From Bacteroidota bacterium (GTDB taxonomy: Bacteria; Bacteroidota; Bacteroidia; Chitinophagales; Chitinophagaceae): a stretch of 64,000 nucleotides of DNA. Shown piece after piece: positions 38,352 through 47,485 of the stretch. Both the position numbers and the translations under genes were made by a program. Where the stretch lies: contig JADJZY010000034.1 of NCBI GenBank assembly GCA_016715505.1, forward strand, positions 62,001-126,000, read 5' to 3'. How positions within the stretch are numbered: the first letter of the stretch is position 1; each line of letters starts with the position of its first letter. Under the pieces are notes generated by a model. That model searched no databases, had not been told where the DNA came from, and was given only the letters and a program-made list of their open reading frames with translations.

Positions 38352-38687
38352 ATGTATAATGTACATTTTAAATTTGAGCAAAAAGGTTTGGCAGATCAAA
38401 TCATTGCAAACTGCGAACCAGAGGATAGCATTCTTGAAGTAGCCCTGAAAAATAATATTCAACTTCATCATAATTGTGGTGGCGTATGCGCTTGTAGTAC
38501 TTGTCATATTTACCTCGAACAAGGTGAAAATTTTGTAGAAGAACTCAGTGACCGGGAAGAAGATTTTATTGACCGGGCAAGAAACCCCAAACTCAATTCA
38601 AGACTCAGTTGCCAGTGTGTTTTATTGCAGGGCCAAGGAGATATTATTGTCACAATTCCCGATCAAAGTTTGATTCACGGGGAATAA
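38352..38687 (+). CDS. fdx: [2Fe-2S] ferredoxin, ISC type
   Basis: 111 residues. The plant-/adrenodoxin-type fold with the cluster ligands in CGGVCACSTC and later CQC (RLSCQCVLL). The acidic stretch EELSDREEDFIDRA is typical of the ISC ferredoxin that supplies electrons for iron-sulfur cluster assembly on IscU. Ten bases before iscX, a pairing seen in ISC operons, although iscS, iscU and hscAB are not in this window. Confidence 0.92.
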   Translation: MYNVHFKFEQKGLADQIIANCEPEDSILEVALKNNIQLHHNCGGVCACSTCHIYLEQGENFVEELSDREEDFIDRARNPKLNSRLSCQCVLLQGQGDIIVTIPDQSLIHGE

Positions 38688-38697
38688 AACTAATTAT

Positions 38698-38934
38698 ATG
38701 AATTTCGAACCGCCTATTCACTGGAACGATTACGAGGATATTGCCCTTAAACTCTACGAACGATTTGGTGATGATTTCACCGAAAGTAAAATTTATCGCA
38801 TCCGATTTACAGAACTATTGGAATGGGTTTTGGAAATTGAAGGCTTTGTTGGGAAACGCGAAGATTGCAATGAAGGTCATCTTGAAATGATCCAAAGCTC
38901 ATGGGTTTACGAATGGAGAGACAACCAAAAATAA
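38698..38934 (+). CDS. iscX: Iron-sulfur cluster assembly protein IscX
   Basis: 78 residues, acidic. IHWNDYEDIALKLYERFGDDF and WVLEIEGFVGKREDCNEGHLEMIQSSW match IscX/YfhJ, a small protein that binds IscS and modulates cluster assembly. Slightly longer than E. coli IscX (66 residues). Follows the ferredoxin gene by 10 bases in the same transcript. Confidence 0.9.
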   Translation: MNFEPPIHWNDYEDIALKLYERFGDDFTESKIYRIRFTELLEWVLEIEGFVGKREDCNEGHLEMIQSSWVYEWRDNQK

Positions 38935-39020
38935 TGCGTTTGAAAATTTCCCGATTTTTTTAATCGTTCCATTTCTTCTTTCGTCTCGCATTTATATCTT
39001 TATACCAAACTCTCCGCCCG

Positions 39021-40178
39021 ATGTATAGCATTCTGATTATTGACGATGAAAAAAGTGTTCGTAAAGCCCTTTTGGAAATTCTAATCTCTGAAGGCTACAA
39101 GGTAACAGAGGCTACAGACGGCCTGGAAGGATATAATCTCATTAAATCTAAAAAATTTGATTGTGTACTGAGCGATATTAAAATGCCTAAGTTGGATGGT
39201 CTGGAAATGCTGAACAAACTGAAGAATGAAGGTTTGGAAGTACCGATCATTATGATATCTGGTCATAGTACGACAGAAGATGCAGTGGAAGCCGTTAAAA
39301 ATGGTGCGTTTGATTATATCGCGAAACCACCGGATTTAAATCGATTGCTCATTACCATCCGAAATGCAATCGACAAAGGCACTCTACAGCAAGAAACAAA
39401 TACGCTCAAACGTCATGTGTCGGGTATTCAGGAAATCATTGGAGTGAGTCAAATCATCCAAGATATTCAAAAAACCATCGACCGGGTCGCACCTACCGAA
39501 GCCCGCGTGCTCATCACAGGCGATAATGGTTCCGGGAAAGAACTGGTTGCCAAATGGTTGCATGAAAAAAGCAAACGAGCAGGCATGCCATTTATAGAAG
39601 TGAACTGCGCAGCAATTCCCTCGGAGTTAATAGATAGTGAGATGTTTGGTCATGAAAAAGGCTCATTCACTTCAGCAGTGAAACAACGAATTGGAAAATT
39701 TGAATTGGCGGATGGTGGCACCCTTTTCCTTGATGAAATTGGAGATATGAGTTTGGATGCCCAAGCCAAAGTTCTGCGCGCCCTGCAAGAAGGAAAAATC
39801 ACCCGTGTTGGTGGCGAAAAGGATATTAACGTAAATGTGCGAGTTCTTGCGGCTACTAATAAAGACCTTCAAAAGGAGATCGAAAAAGGTCTCTTCCGGA
39901 TGGACTTATATCATCGGTTGAATGTCATCAATATCGTCGTACCTCCATTGAATGAACGTCGAGATGACATTCCTGTATTAGCGATGTATTTCCTCAAACA
40001 AATTTGCGATGAATATAAAATGAAGCCGCCTGCTGTGGATGATGATGCTTTGGAGGAATTAAAGAAACACAATTGGACCGGCAATATTCGTGAGCTCCGA
40101 AATGTGATGGAACGCCTGATTATCTTAAGTGAAAAAATCATCACCAAAGCTGATATCGAAAAATTTGTGATCACCTGA
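39021..40178 (+). CDS. NtrC-type response regulator without DNA-binding domain
   Basis: 385 residues. The receiver domain at about 1-120 has the phospho-acceptor Asp in DCVLSDIKMP and the acidic pair IIDDE. The AAA+ domain at about 140-375 has Walker A TGDNGSGKELV, the sigma-54 contact loop as GSFTSA (usually GAFTGA), Walker B GGTLFLDEIGD and the arginine finger region LYHRLNVINI. It ends soon after the C-terminal helical part (ITKADIEKFVIT), so the Fis-type helix-turn-helix of NtrC is absent. It may activate sigma-54 promoters from solution or through partners. No histidine kinase lies next to it. Confidence 0.9.
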   Translation: MYSILIIDDEKSVRKALLEILISEGYKVTEATDGLEGYNLIKSKKFDCVLSDIKMPKLDGLEMLNKLKNEGLEVPIIMISGHSTTEDAVEAVKNGAFDYIAKPPDLNRLLITIRNAIDKGTLQQETNTLKRHVSGIQEIIGVSQIIQDIQKTIDRVAPTEARVLITGDNGSGKELVAKWLHEKSKRAGMPFIEVNCAAIPSELIDSEMFGHEKGSFTSAVKQRIGKFELADGGTLFLDEIGDMSLDAQAKVLRALQEGKITRVGGEKDINVNVRVLAATNKDLQKEIEKGLFRMDLYHRLNVINIVVPPLNERRDDIPVLAMYFLKQICDEYKMKPPAVDDDALEELKKHNWTGNIRELRNVMERLIILSEKIITKADIEKFVIT

Positions 40179-40191
40179 TTAATTCAATAAC

Positions 40192-40473
40192 ATGGCCGAA
40201 TACTCGATGGGAGAAGCCATCAAACGAATGCTTGAAGAAAGCAACTGGAAAGAGCGTTATCAGGTCACTAAACTCAAACAAGACTGGGAACAACTCATGG
40301 GCAAAACAGTAGCTCGTTATACCGACGAGATGTATGTTCAGGATAAAAAATTATTTATAAGAACAAATGTGGCGGCCCTCAAAAAGGAACTCAGTTTTAG
40401 TAAACATTTACTCGTTGCAAAAATCAATCAATACTTCGAAGAAGAAGTGATTCAAGAGGTTATAATACTCTGA
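40192..40473 (+). CDS. DUF721 / DciA-like protein
   Basis: 93 residues, the short DUF721 form. MGEAIKRMLEESNWKERYQVTKLKQDWEQLMGKTVARYTDEMYVQDKKLFIRTNVAALKKEL is the conserved core, related to the DciA helicase-loading domain. A role in replication or nucleic-acid binding is inferred from that relation only. It starts 13 bases after the regulator stop, so probably cotranscribed with it. Confidence 0.85.
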   Translation: MAEYSMGEAIKRMLEESNWKERYQVTKLKQDWEQLMGKTVARYTDEMYVQDKKLFIRTNVAALKKELSFSKHLLVAKINQYFEEEVIQEVIIL

Positions 40474-40496
40474 AAAAGTAAGCTGTTGTTCTTACC

Positions 40497-40643
40497 TTAG
40501 GTAAAATCAGGTCGGGTAATTTCTTCCTTTCCATCATCTGCCATTTCAGAAGGCGTGGTAAAAGCTTTATAAAAAAAATAAAACGTGACGATGCTCACGA
40601 TACTTAAAGTACCAATCATCATGATTAAAGATGTGCTGTTCAT
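40497..40643 (-). CDS. MetS-like small subunit of the NSS transporter, 48 residues
   Basis: MNSTSLIMMIGTLSIVSIV forms the first part of a single membrane helix (about 5-26, ending TFYFFYKA), and the tail is acidic (EMADDGKEEITRPDF). The start lies 10 bases after the stop of the transporter gene. The size, single helix and position match MetS-type NSS small subunits, which are needed for transport in the MetPS methionine/alanine system of Corynebacterium. Function inferred from that precedent. Confidence 0.8.
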   Translation of the reverse strand: MNSTSLIMMIGTLSIVSIVTFYFFYKAFTTPSEMADDGKEEITRPDFT

Positions 40644-40653
40644 TTCGTTCGAT

Positions 40654-42189
40654 TTAAAATTTTAACTCTTGATTTAAATACCGGCCTTCTCTTTTTCTTT
40701 TATAATATGCTGTACGCACTAACCAGGCAATGGCTAACCAAAGTGCTAACAACAATAAACGTGCAACGACTTTAGGTGTTGAGCTGAAGTCACTCAGGTT
40801 CTTCCATAAATCAGGTAAACTCATGACGAAAATGAAACCTATAATCAACGGAGAAATAAATTGAATGATCAATTTCATGAATGAAGGAATTTTTATATCT
40901 GCGCCTTCGTTCATCTCATCCCATCCCCTCTTCATACCAAATACCCAGGCGAATAAGATAATTTCAAAAAGGGCAAAAATCACCAATGAAACATCTCCTG
41001 CCCAATAATCATATTCATCAAAAACACCTTCATTAAAATAAAGCACTGTTGGTAAACCCAGAATTAAAATCGTTGCCCCAAAAGCCCATGCTGCTTTTTG
41101 TCGACTCCATCCAAACTCATCTTGCATAAAGCCCATACAGGGTGTGCACATGGCTAAAGATGAGGTGATCCCAGCAAAAAACAGCAAGCCAAAAAAGAAG
41201 ACTCCTGCAATAATTGAGAACACGCCTCCCCATTGTTGAAAAAGATAAGGCATGGTTTGGAACCCAAAACCCAGACCACCTGTTTTGGTCATTTCCACCA
41301 CTTTGTCAATTCCCAAATATCCAATACCGATTGGAATTAAAATACAACTTCCAATAACCACCTCTACAAACTCATTCATCCAGCCTGCACTCATGGCATT
41401 TAAGGCAATATCTTTTTTGCGTTTGACATAAGAAGCATAACACTGAATACTACCCATGCCTACAGAGAGTGTAAAAAAGATTTGACCTGCTGCGGCTAAC
41501 CAAACTTTAGGACTCCAAATTGTTGAAAAGTCGGGATTCCACAGAAAATTTAAGCCAAAGGTTCCATCATGAAGAGCGCCATTTTCGCCGGCCTTTAAGG
41601 TCACCCCTTTGATGGCCAGAATGGCGCCAAATAAAATCAACAGAGGCATCCCTATTTTAGCTACTTTTTCGACGCCACCACTCAACCCTTTACTTAAAAT
41701 CCAGGTATTCAATAAAAGACAAATCACCCATGTAATAATTGCCATCGGGCCATCTAATGAAACATAAGATTTAAAAACACCGGTTACTTCCTCCTGCGAT
41801 TTACCACTAAATACGCCACTGAATGAATTCCATACCCATGACAAGGTCCAGGATTCGAGATAACAGTAATATGCAGCAACAGCGAGGTTCGTAAAAATTC
41901 CAAATACTCCTATATACTTCCAAATTCGTCCGGCATGCATACTCCCTAATATAAAGGGCGTGGAATGATGACCATGCTTTCCTCCAAAACGACCACTGGC
42001 CCATTCGACATACAACAAAGGAATCCCCATTAATAAAAAGCAAACCAAATAAGGAATGGTAAAGGCTCCCCCCCCATTTTGCATGGCTTTGACCGGAAAG
42101 CGTAAAAAGTTACCAAAACCTACCGCATTACCAGCCATCGCTAAAATGAGGCCGATTCGCGACCCCCAGGAATCGTTGTTTGTAGACAT
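40654..42189 (-). CDS. Sodium-dependent transporter, NSS/SNF (LeuT-fold) family
   Basis: 511 residues with 12 predicted membrane helices. The first helix carries the unwound sodium/substrate site (SRIGLILAMAGNAVGFGNFLRFP), the NSS signature. Further motifs: YVEWASGRFGGKHGH and FFTLSVGMGSIQCYASY (helix 6). The substrate is probably an amino acid, by family. It follows pntB by 50 bases and precedes the MetS-like small subunit by 10, so it probably works as the large subunit of a two-component transporter. Confidence 0.92.
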   Translation of the reverse strand: MSTNNDSWGSRIGLILAMAGNAVGFGNFLRFPVKAMQNGGGAFTIPYLVCFLLMGIPLLYVEWASGRFGGKHGHHSTPFILGSMHAGRIWKYIGVFGIFTNLAVAAYYCYLESWTLSWVWNSFSGVFSGKSQEEVTGVFKSYVSLDGPMAIITWVICLLLNTWILSKGLSGGVEKVAKIGMPLLILFGAILAIKGVTLKAGENGALHDGTFGLNFLWNPDFSTIWSPKVWLAAAGQIFFTLSVGMGSIQCYASYVKRKKDIALNAMSAGWMNEFVEVVIGSCILIPIGIGYLGIDKVVEMTKTGGLGFGFQTMPYLFQQWGGVFSIIAGVFFFGLLFFAGITSSLAMCTPCMGFMQDEFGWSRQKAAWAFGATILILGLPTVLYFNEGVFDEYDYWAGDVSLVIFALFEIILFAWVFGMKRGWDEMNEGADIKIPSFMKLIIQFISPLIIGFIFVMSLPDLWKNLSDFSSTPKVVARLLLLALWLAIAWLVRTAYYKRKREGRYLNQELKF

Positions 42190-42239
42190 TCTTTGTGTTT
42201 TTAAAAATTTATTCAGCGGTTAATGCAATCAAAAATAGA

Positions 42240-43651
42240 TTACATACTCTTTAGTTCAGACACCAGATCTTGTAATACTTTTTTAGCATCCCCAAATAGC
42301 ATAGATGTCTTCGGTTGAAAGAACAAGGCGTTTTCGATACCTGCATATCCGGGTTTCATACTTCGTTTATTTACAATCACATGTTGGGCATTCTCAACTT
42401 CCAAAATAGGCATTCCATAAATAGGCGATGCTGGATCATTTTTGGCCGCCGGATTAACCACATCATTTGCGCCCAATATTAAAACAACATCGGTTTGTGC
42501 AAATTCGGGATTGATTTCCTCCATTTCTTTTAATTTTTCATAAGGCACATCTGCTTCTGCCAATAAAACATTCATATGCCCTGGCATACGGCCTGCTACG
42601 GGATGTATCGCGTAAACGAGTTCAACCCCCTTTTCTTCCAATACTTTTTCTAACTCATGGCAAGTATGCTGTGCCTGTGCAACAGCTAATCCGTAACCCG
42701 GAACGATAACCACTTTCTTTGAATATGCCATCAATACGGCTGTATCTGACATCGAAATTTCTTTATAAGCTCCTCCGGTTTCTTGTGCTGCTCCTCCGGC
42801 TTTATTACCTCCAAAAGCACCAACAATCACATTGGTTAATGATCGATTCATGGCTTTGCACATCAATATGGTTAAAATCGTACCAGCACTTCCTACTAAA
42901 ATTCCTCCGGTTAACATCACCGGATTATCATACAGGAATCCTCCACATGCAGCAGCCACACCCGTGAATGAATTTAAAAGCGATATCACCACAGGCATAT
43001 CGGCACCACCGATAGGCATCACGAATAAAATGCCATACAAGGCTGAAATACCAAACAGTGACCAAAATAAAATATTGATATCAACACCGGTCCATGAACC
43101 CAACATGGCTACCAATAGACCAACAATAACCAGCAATAATCCAATATTAATTACTTGCTGTCCCGGTAAAGTTTTGTCGTTGATATTGCCATTGAGTTTT
43201 CCAAATGCGATCATAGAACCAAAAAACGAAACCGTACCAATCACTAATCCAGACAGAATCGTTAATACTTTTAATGGCTCCGTGCTAAGGTCACTCAACT
43301 CGTTTTGTAAATGCCCAAACTCAACAATAGAAATAATTGCTGCACAAGCGCCCCCCATTCCATTAAACAAACTCACCATCTGCGGCATGGCTGTCATTTG
43401 AACTTTTTGGCCATTACCGTACCGATGACAGTTCCTATGAGTAAACCACCGAATATCCATAAGTAATTGCCTAAATGATTTCCACTTCCATCTACATAAA
43501 GGAATATCGTCGCTAAAATGGCAATGGTCATTCCTATGGCAGCCACTCCATTTCCTTTCCGGGCGGTATCGGGATGTGATAACATTTTAAGTCCGACTAT
43601 AAAAGTGATGCTACCGATTAAGTAACTGAGAAGTAAAATAAAGTTCTGCAT
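42240..43651 (-). CDS. pntB: NAD(P) transhydrogenase subunit beta (frame disrupted by one base)
   Basis: About 470 residues after restoring one base in the T5 run at 43404-43408; the first 83 residues (LLSYLIGSITFIVGLKMLSHP to GTVMAK) then join KVQMTAMPQMVSLFNGMGG. Membrane domain first (eight or nine helices), then the NADP-binding dIII domain from about 290 (VPGYGLAVAQAQHTCHEL, HPVAGRMPGHMNVLLAEADV, GANDVVNPAAKNDPASPIYGMP, MKPGYAGIENALF). Couples hydride transfer between NADH and NADP+ to the proton gradient, supplying NADPH. Part of the pntA1-pntA2-pntB operon. Confidence 0.94.
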
Positions 43652-43798
43652 AGTATTTTAGTTTCTATTTATAACTCCTTTCAGAGCCATTCAGGCTGTT
43701 CAGGAATAATTATTCGATATTTTTAAATTAAACGCATTGTTTTGGTACCCCCGAATACTGATGACTGAATAAAAACTATCATCAGATGAAGGGGCATC

Positions 43799-44113
43799 TT
43801 ATTTTTTCTTTTTCTTTGAAAACATTTCAAGCATGCGGTCAGTAACCACAAATCCTCCGACCACATTGAGCGTCCCTAAAATAACCGCGAGGAAACCCAA
43901 TACCAATGCCAGATAATTGTCACTTTCTGCTTGCCCCATCACAATGATGGCACCAATAATCACCACACCATGTATCGCGTTGGCGCCACTCATTAAAGGA
44001 GTATGCAACACGGAAGGCACGCGGGAAATCACCTCAATCCCTAAAAAGATGGATAAAATAACAATTGTGATCATGTCATAATTGTCAGAAAAAAATTGAA
44101 CCAGACTTTCCAT
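43799..44113 (-). CDS. pntA2: NAD(P) transhydrogenase subunit alpha, membrane part
   Basis: 104 residues with three or four membrane helices (ITIVILSIFLGIEVISRVPSVLHTPLMSGANAIHG, LVLGFLAVILGTLNVVGGFVVTDRML). This is the part encoded separately where the alpha subunit is split. It ends in a basic tail. Twenty-three bases after the soluble alpha part; 147 bases separate it from pntB. Confidence 0.92.
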   Translation of the reverse strand: MESLVQFFSDNYDMITIVILSIFLGIEVISRVPSVLHTPLMSGANAIHGVVIIGAIIVMGQAESDNYLALVLGFLAVILGTLNVVGGFVVTDRMLEMFSKKKKK

Positions 44114-44136
44114 TTGTTTTTGTTTTTATATAGAAT

Positions 44137-45246
44137 TTATGCCAATAATTGTTTCACACGTTCGTTGCTTACCTGCCCGTCATGCGCTACACAGGTTTCT
44201 TTCACCAGATCGTCTTCAAAATTGAAATGAATCTGACCTTCTGCGTTGATAATCAGCTTGAGGAAGTTTAAAATATTTTTGCCGTACATTTTACTGGCAT
44301 CTGAAGGCATGGTAGAGGCCAAATTTGAATTACCAATAATTTGAACACCACCTACCATCACACTTTCATTGTTTTTGGTAAAGTTGGTATTCCCACCGGT
44401 GGCTGCAGCTAAATCAATAATCACAGAACCATTGCGCATACTTTGTACCATGGCATCTGTTAATAGAATGGGCGCTTTTTTACCCGGAATTTGTGCAGTT
44501 GTAATGATGATATCCGCCTTAGCCACGCTTTCAGCAATGCGTTGTTGTTGTCGTTGTTTATACTCTTCAGATTGCTCAACTGCATATCCACCTGCCTGAC
44601 TTGCATCTGCTGCGCCTTCTACTTCTACAAACTTTGCACCGAGACTTTGGACTTCTTCTTTTACAGCAGGTCGGGTATCAAAAACTTCAACTACCGCACC
44701 CAAACGTTTGGCTGTGGCAATTGCCTGTAAGCCTGCAACACCTGCACCCAATATGAGCATTTTTGCGGGTGCTATACTTCCGGCAGCAGTCATAAACATC
44801 GGGAAATACCTTGAGTAGCTGGCAGCGGCAAGAAGTACCGCCTTATATCCGGCAATATTGGCCTGACTACTTAATACATCCATCGCTTGCGCACGTGTCG
44901 TTCGTGGAATAATATCGATGCTAAACACTGCGTTGCCTGCTTTAGCCCATTGCGCTATTTGCTGATAATTAAACAAAGGTTGATAAACCCCTAACAACAT
45001 TTTATTGGACAATTGTTCAGTGGGTTGGTTGATTGAAAGTAGCATATCCGAGGTGCTAATCACCTGATTCCTGTCGGCAACTTGTGCGCCAACACTGATA
45101 TAATCTGCATCAGAAGCAAAAGCCCGGGCTCCTGCGCTTTGTTCAACGAGCACATGGGCTTTTAATTTGATGAACTGAGCCACTATTTCAGGCAGCGCCG
45201 ATACCCTGTTTTCACCTTCCGGTTCTCTCAAAATTCCTATGGTCAT
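44137..45246 (-). CDS. pntA1: NAD(P) transhydrogenase subunit alpha, soluble NAD-binding part
   Basis: 369 residues. MTIGILREPEGENRVSALPE, the Rossmann NAD-binding GAGVAGLQAIATAKRLGAVVEVFDTRPA, RIAESVAKADIIITTAQIPGKKAPILLTDAMV and GSVIIDLAAATGGN are characteristic of the dI domain. First gene of the split transhydrogenase operon; the NSS transporter and its small subunit follow at the distal end. Confidence 0.94.
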   Translation of the reverse strand: MTIGILREPEGENRVSALPEIVAQFIKLKAHVLVEQSAGARAFASDADYISVGAQVADRNQVISTSDMLLSINQPTEQLSNKMLLGVYQPLFNYQQIAQWAKAGNAVFSIDIIPRTTRAQAMDVLSSQANIAGYKAVLLAAASYSRYFPMFMTAAGSIAPAKMLILGAGVAGLQAIATAKRLGAVVEVFDTRPAVKEEVQSLGAKFVEVEGAADASQAGGYAVEQSEEYKQRQQQRIAESVAKADIIITTAQIPGKKAPILLTDAMVQSMRNGSVIIDLAAATGGNTNFTKNNESVMVGGVQIIGNSNLASTMPSDASKMYGKNILNFLKLIINAEGQIHFNFEDDLVKETCVAHDGQVSNERVKQLLA

Positions 45247-45598
45247 AGAAAAAATTTAATGCACTAACATAATGCATATTTGTTGAAATATAAAATTGCA
45301 GGCTTTTTCTCTGCATTTTTAAGGACCAAGCGGGCTATTCTTCCGGGTAATTTTATGGATGTCCAATTATACATTCATTTTCATTTCACCACTTATCCCC
45401 TGTATTGAGGCCATTCTAGTTCGTTAAAGAAATTATAAATGAATGACAATTTTGTGACAATATAAAATACCGGTGCTCGTTTTAATTTCAAATGATCTTT
45501 ACAAATACGCTCAATTAAAATCAGAAATCATGAATTGAAGATTACATTAATTCAACATCTATGCACTGAAATTTCCATCACTTTTAAATTCAATAAAA
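45247..45598. other. Intergenic region between pntA1 and tonB
   Basis: 352 bases between divergent starts. AT-rich; no reading frame, hairpin or perfect -7 box stands out, so both promoters must lie here but are not assignable by eye. Confidence 0.5.
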
Positions 45599-46432
45599 AT
45601 GGAAATCAACAAAATCCTGAAAGCTGATGCCTTAGACATCATTTTCGAACAGAGAAACAAATCGTACGGCGCCTACGAATTGAGAAAAAATTATCACCGA
45701 AGGGCCCGAAGATCGGTGAGTATTGTAGGTCTATTGTTTATGCTTACTGCCTCCGCTCCATTAGTCGCATCCTGGATTTGGGACAAACCGACCATCGTTC
45801 ATTTGCCCAAAAATCCAACCACAACCGTCATTCGTGAAATTAAACCCATCGATCCTGTAATTCCAAAACCCAAGGTGCAAGTAGTAAAACAAGTCATGCC
45901 TAGCGCAACTGTTTCTCACACCATCCCTAAAATTATCCGCAGCGAAGAGGTGAAAGATGAGGAGATCATGAAACCACAGCAAGAACTCGTTGGAAAAACA
46001 ATTGGCGTGACTGATATGGAAGGCCCTACTAACGAAGATCCAATCGGTTCAGCCCCGGTAGGGGGTAGTCCTGAAGGAAAAGGCATCATCGAGTCCCCGG
46101 TCATGACTGAGGAGCCTGAAACCGTTATTTTTTCTGAAGTAATGCCCGAATATCCGGGAGGAGAGGATGCCTTAAATGAATTTCTGAAATCCAATATGAA
46201 ATATCCCAAATCAGCATTAAACAATGATCAGGAAGGCCGGGTGATAGTCGGTTTTACTGTAAATAGCCAGGGAAAAATTCAAGATGTGCATATTAAAAAG
46301 GGGCTTGGCTATGGCTGTGATGAGGAAGCTCAAAGGGTTATTCAATTGATGCCAAAATGGACTCCAGGCAGCAACAACGGCAAAAGGGTGAATGTTCAGT
46401 ACGAACTACCCATTGAATTCGAATTGGAATAA
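45599..46432 (+). CDS. tonB: Energy transducer TonB
   Basis: 277 residues. The cytoplasmic start LKADALDIIFEQRNKSYGAYELRKNYHRR is typical of Bacteroidota TonB; one membrane helix at about 40-60 (VSIVGLLFMLTASAPLVASW); a Pro/Lys-rich periplasmic spacer (IKPIDPVIPKPKVQVVKQ); and the TonB C-terminal domain at about 185-277 (PEYPGGEDALNEFLKSNMKYPKSALNNDQEGRVIVGFTVNSQGKIQDVHI ... MPKWTPGSNNGKRVNVQYELPIEF). It passes proton-motive energy from ExbBD to TonB-dependent receptors such as the two in this window. Monocistronic. Confidence 0.92.
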   Translation: MEINKILKADALDIIFEQRNKSYGAYELRKNYHRRARRSVSIVGLLFMLTASAPLVASWIWDKPTIVHLPKNPTTTVIREIKPIDPVIPKPKVQVVKQVMPSATVSHTIPKIIRSEEVKDEEIMKPQQELVGKTIGVTDMEGPTNEDPIGSAPVGGSPEGKGIIESPVMTEEPETVIFSEVMPEYPGGEDALNEFLKSNMKYPKSALNNDQEGRVIVGFTVNSQGKIQDVHIKKGLGYGCDEEAQRVIQLMPKWTPGSNNGKRVNVQYELPIEFELE

Positions 46433-46456
46433 AACGATCCGAAAATTCAAATTTTT

Positions 46457-46489
46457 AAAAACGTATTATCCTGGTGGTAATACGTTTTT
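46457..46489 (+). terminator. Intrinsic terminator after tonB
   Basis: AAAAACGTATTA (46457-46468), a 9-base loop, TAATACGTTTTT (46478-46489), with a T run at the 3' side. Confidence 0.75.
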
Positions 46490-46536
46490 CTTGTGTATCA
46501 TCTATATTTCCTATCCATCTGCATAGAATTTATCTT

Positions 46537-46544
46537 TAATTTTG
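46537..46544 (+). promoter_or_regulatory. -7 box abutting the DUF4249 gene
   Basis: TAATTTTG ends four bases (CCCC) before ATG 46549, predicting a leaderless transcript covering DUF4249 and trxB. Confidence 0.45.
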
Positions 46545-46548
46545 CCCC

Positions 46549-47478
46549 ATGTTAAAAAAACTCAACTGGTTGTTTATTGCTCTCCTAGCATTTATTTGGG
46601 TATCCTGCGAAAAAGAAATCGATATTGATTTGAGTTCCGGCGAAAAATTGATAGTGGTTGAAGGATCCATTGAAACTGACCAACAACCTTATGTTTCGAT
46701 TACGAATAGTATTGGCTTTTTTGACAAAATTGATTTATCGAATATTGGTTATATCAAAGGAGCTGATGTTCAGGTGACTGACCTGACAGCGGGTAAAACC
46801 ATCAAACTCATCGAATATAACATTGATACGACGATTGGTAATCAAACTTTTTCATTTAGTATTTATGGACCCGATATCAATGATCCACAGGCCTTAAATT
46901 TTAAAGGCCAAATTGGACATACTTACTTATTAAATATTTTATCGGAAGGCAAAAACTATACAGCTGTTGCTCAAATTCCAAGCACTACAGGTCTTGACTC
47001 TATTTGGACAGAGCCGGTTCCCGGACGAGAAGATACCTTTTCAGTTTTAAAAGCCCTGTACAATGACCCGGATACTTTTGGTAATTCAGTGCGTGTTCAA
47101 ACCTTAAATAGAAAATATGTCAAAGATGGAAGTTTTGAAACCTTTCAAACTTCTTTCAATTCGGTATATAATGATGATATTATTAATGGCGCCCGATTTC
47201 CGCTAACCTTAGACCTCGGGTATGATAAATCAAAACAATATTCCAACGAAGAATTTCAAACAATTGGATATCTCCGAAAAGGCGATACTGTCACAGTTAA
47301 ATGGGGTGCCATTGATCGTGGTGTATTTAAATTCTGGGAAACACTCGCCTTTTCTGCAGGAAGTGTAGGGAATCCGTTTGCTTCTCCCACTAAAATCCAA
47401 AGTAATGTAAGTGGAGCGTTGGGTGTTTGGGGTGCTTATAACAGTTTATTTTATACCATTACAGATACGCTTAAATAA
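46549..47478 (+). CDS. DUF4249 lipoprotein
   Basis: 309 residues. Lipoprotein signal LFIALLAFIWVSCEKE, then the DUF4249 beta-rich body (EKLIVVEGSIETDQQPYVSITNSIGFFDKID, ADVQVTDLTAGKTIKLIEY). In Bacteroidota these proteins commonly sit beside TonB receptors and may hold ligands at the surface; here the neighbours are tonB and trxB, and no receptor is adjacent. The stop is eight bases before trxB ATG 47486, so both are on one transcript. Confidence 0.82.
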   Translation: MLKKLNWLFIALLAFIWVSCEKEIDIDLSSGEKLIVVEGSIETDQQPYVSITNSIGFFDKIDLSNIGYIKGADVQVTDLTAGKTIKLIEYNIDTTIGNQTFSFSIYGPDINDPQALNFKGQIGHTYLLNILSEGKNYTAVAQIPSTTGLDSIWTEPVPGREDTFSVLKALYNDPDTFGNSVRVQTLNRKYVKDGSFETFQTSFNSVYNDDIINGARFPLTLDLGYDKSKQYSNEEFQTIGYLRKGDTVTVKWGAIDRGVFKFWETLAFSAGSVGNPFASPTKIQSNVSGALGVWGAYNSLFYTITDTLK

Positions 47479-47485
47479 AAGAATT

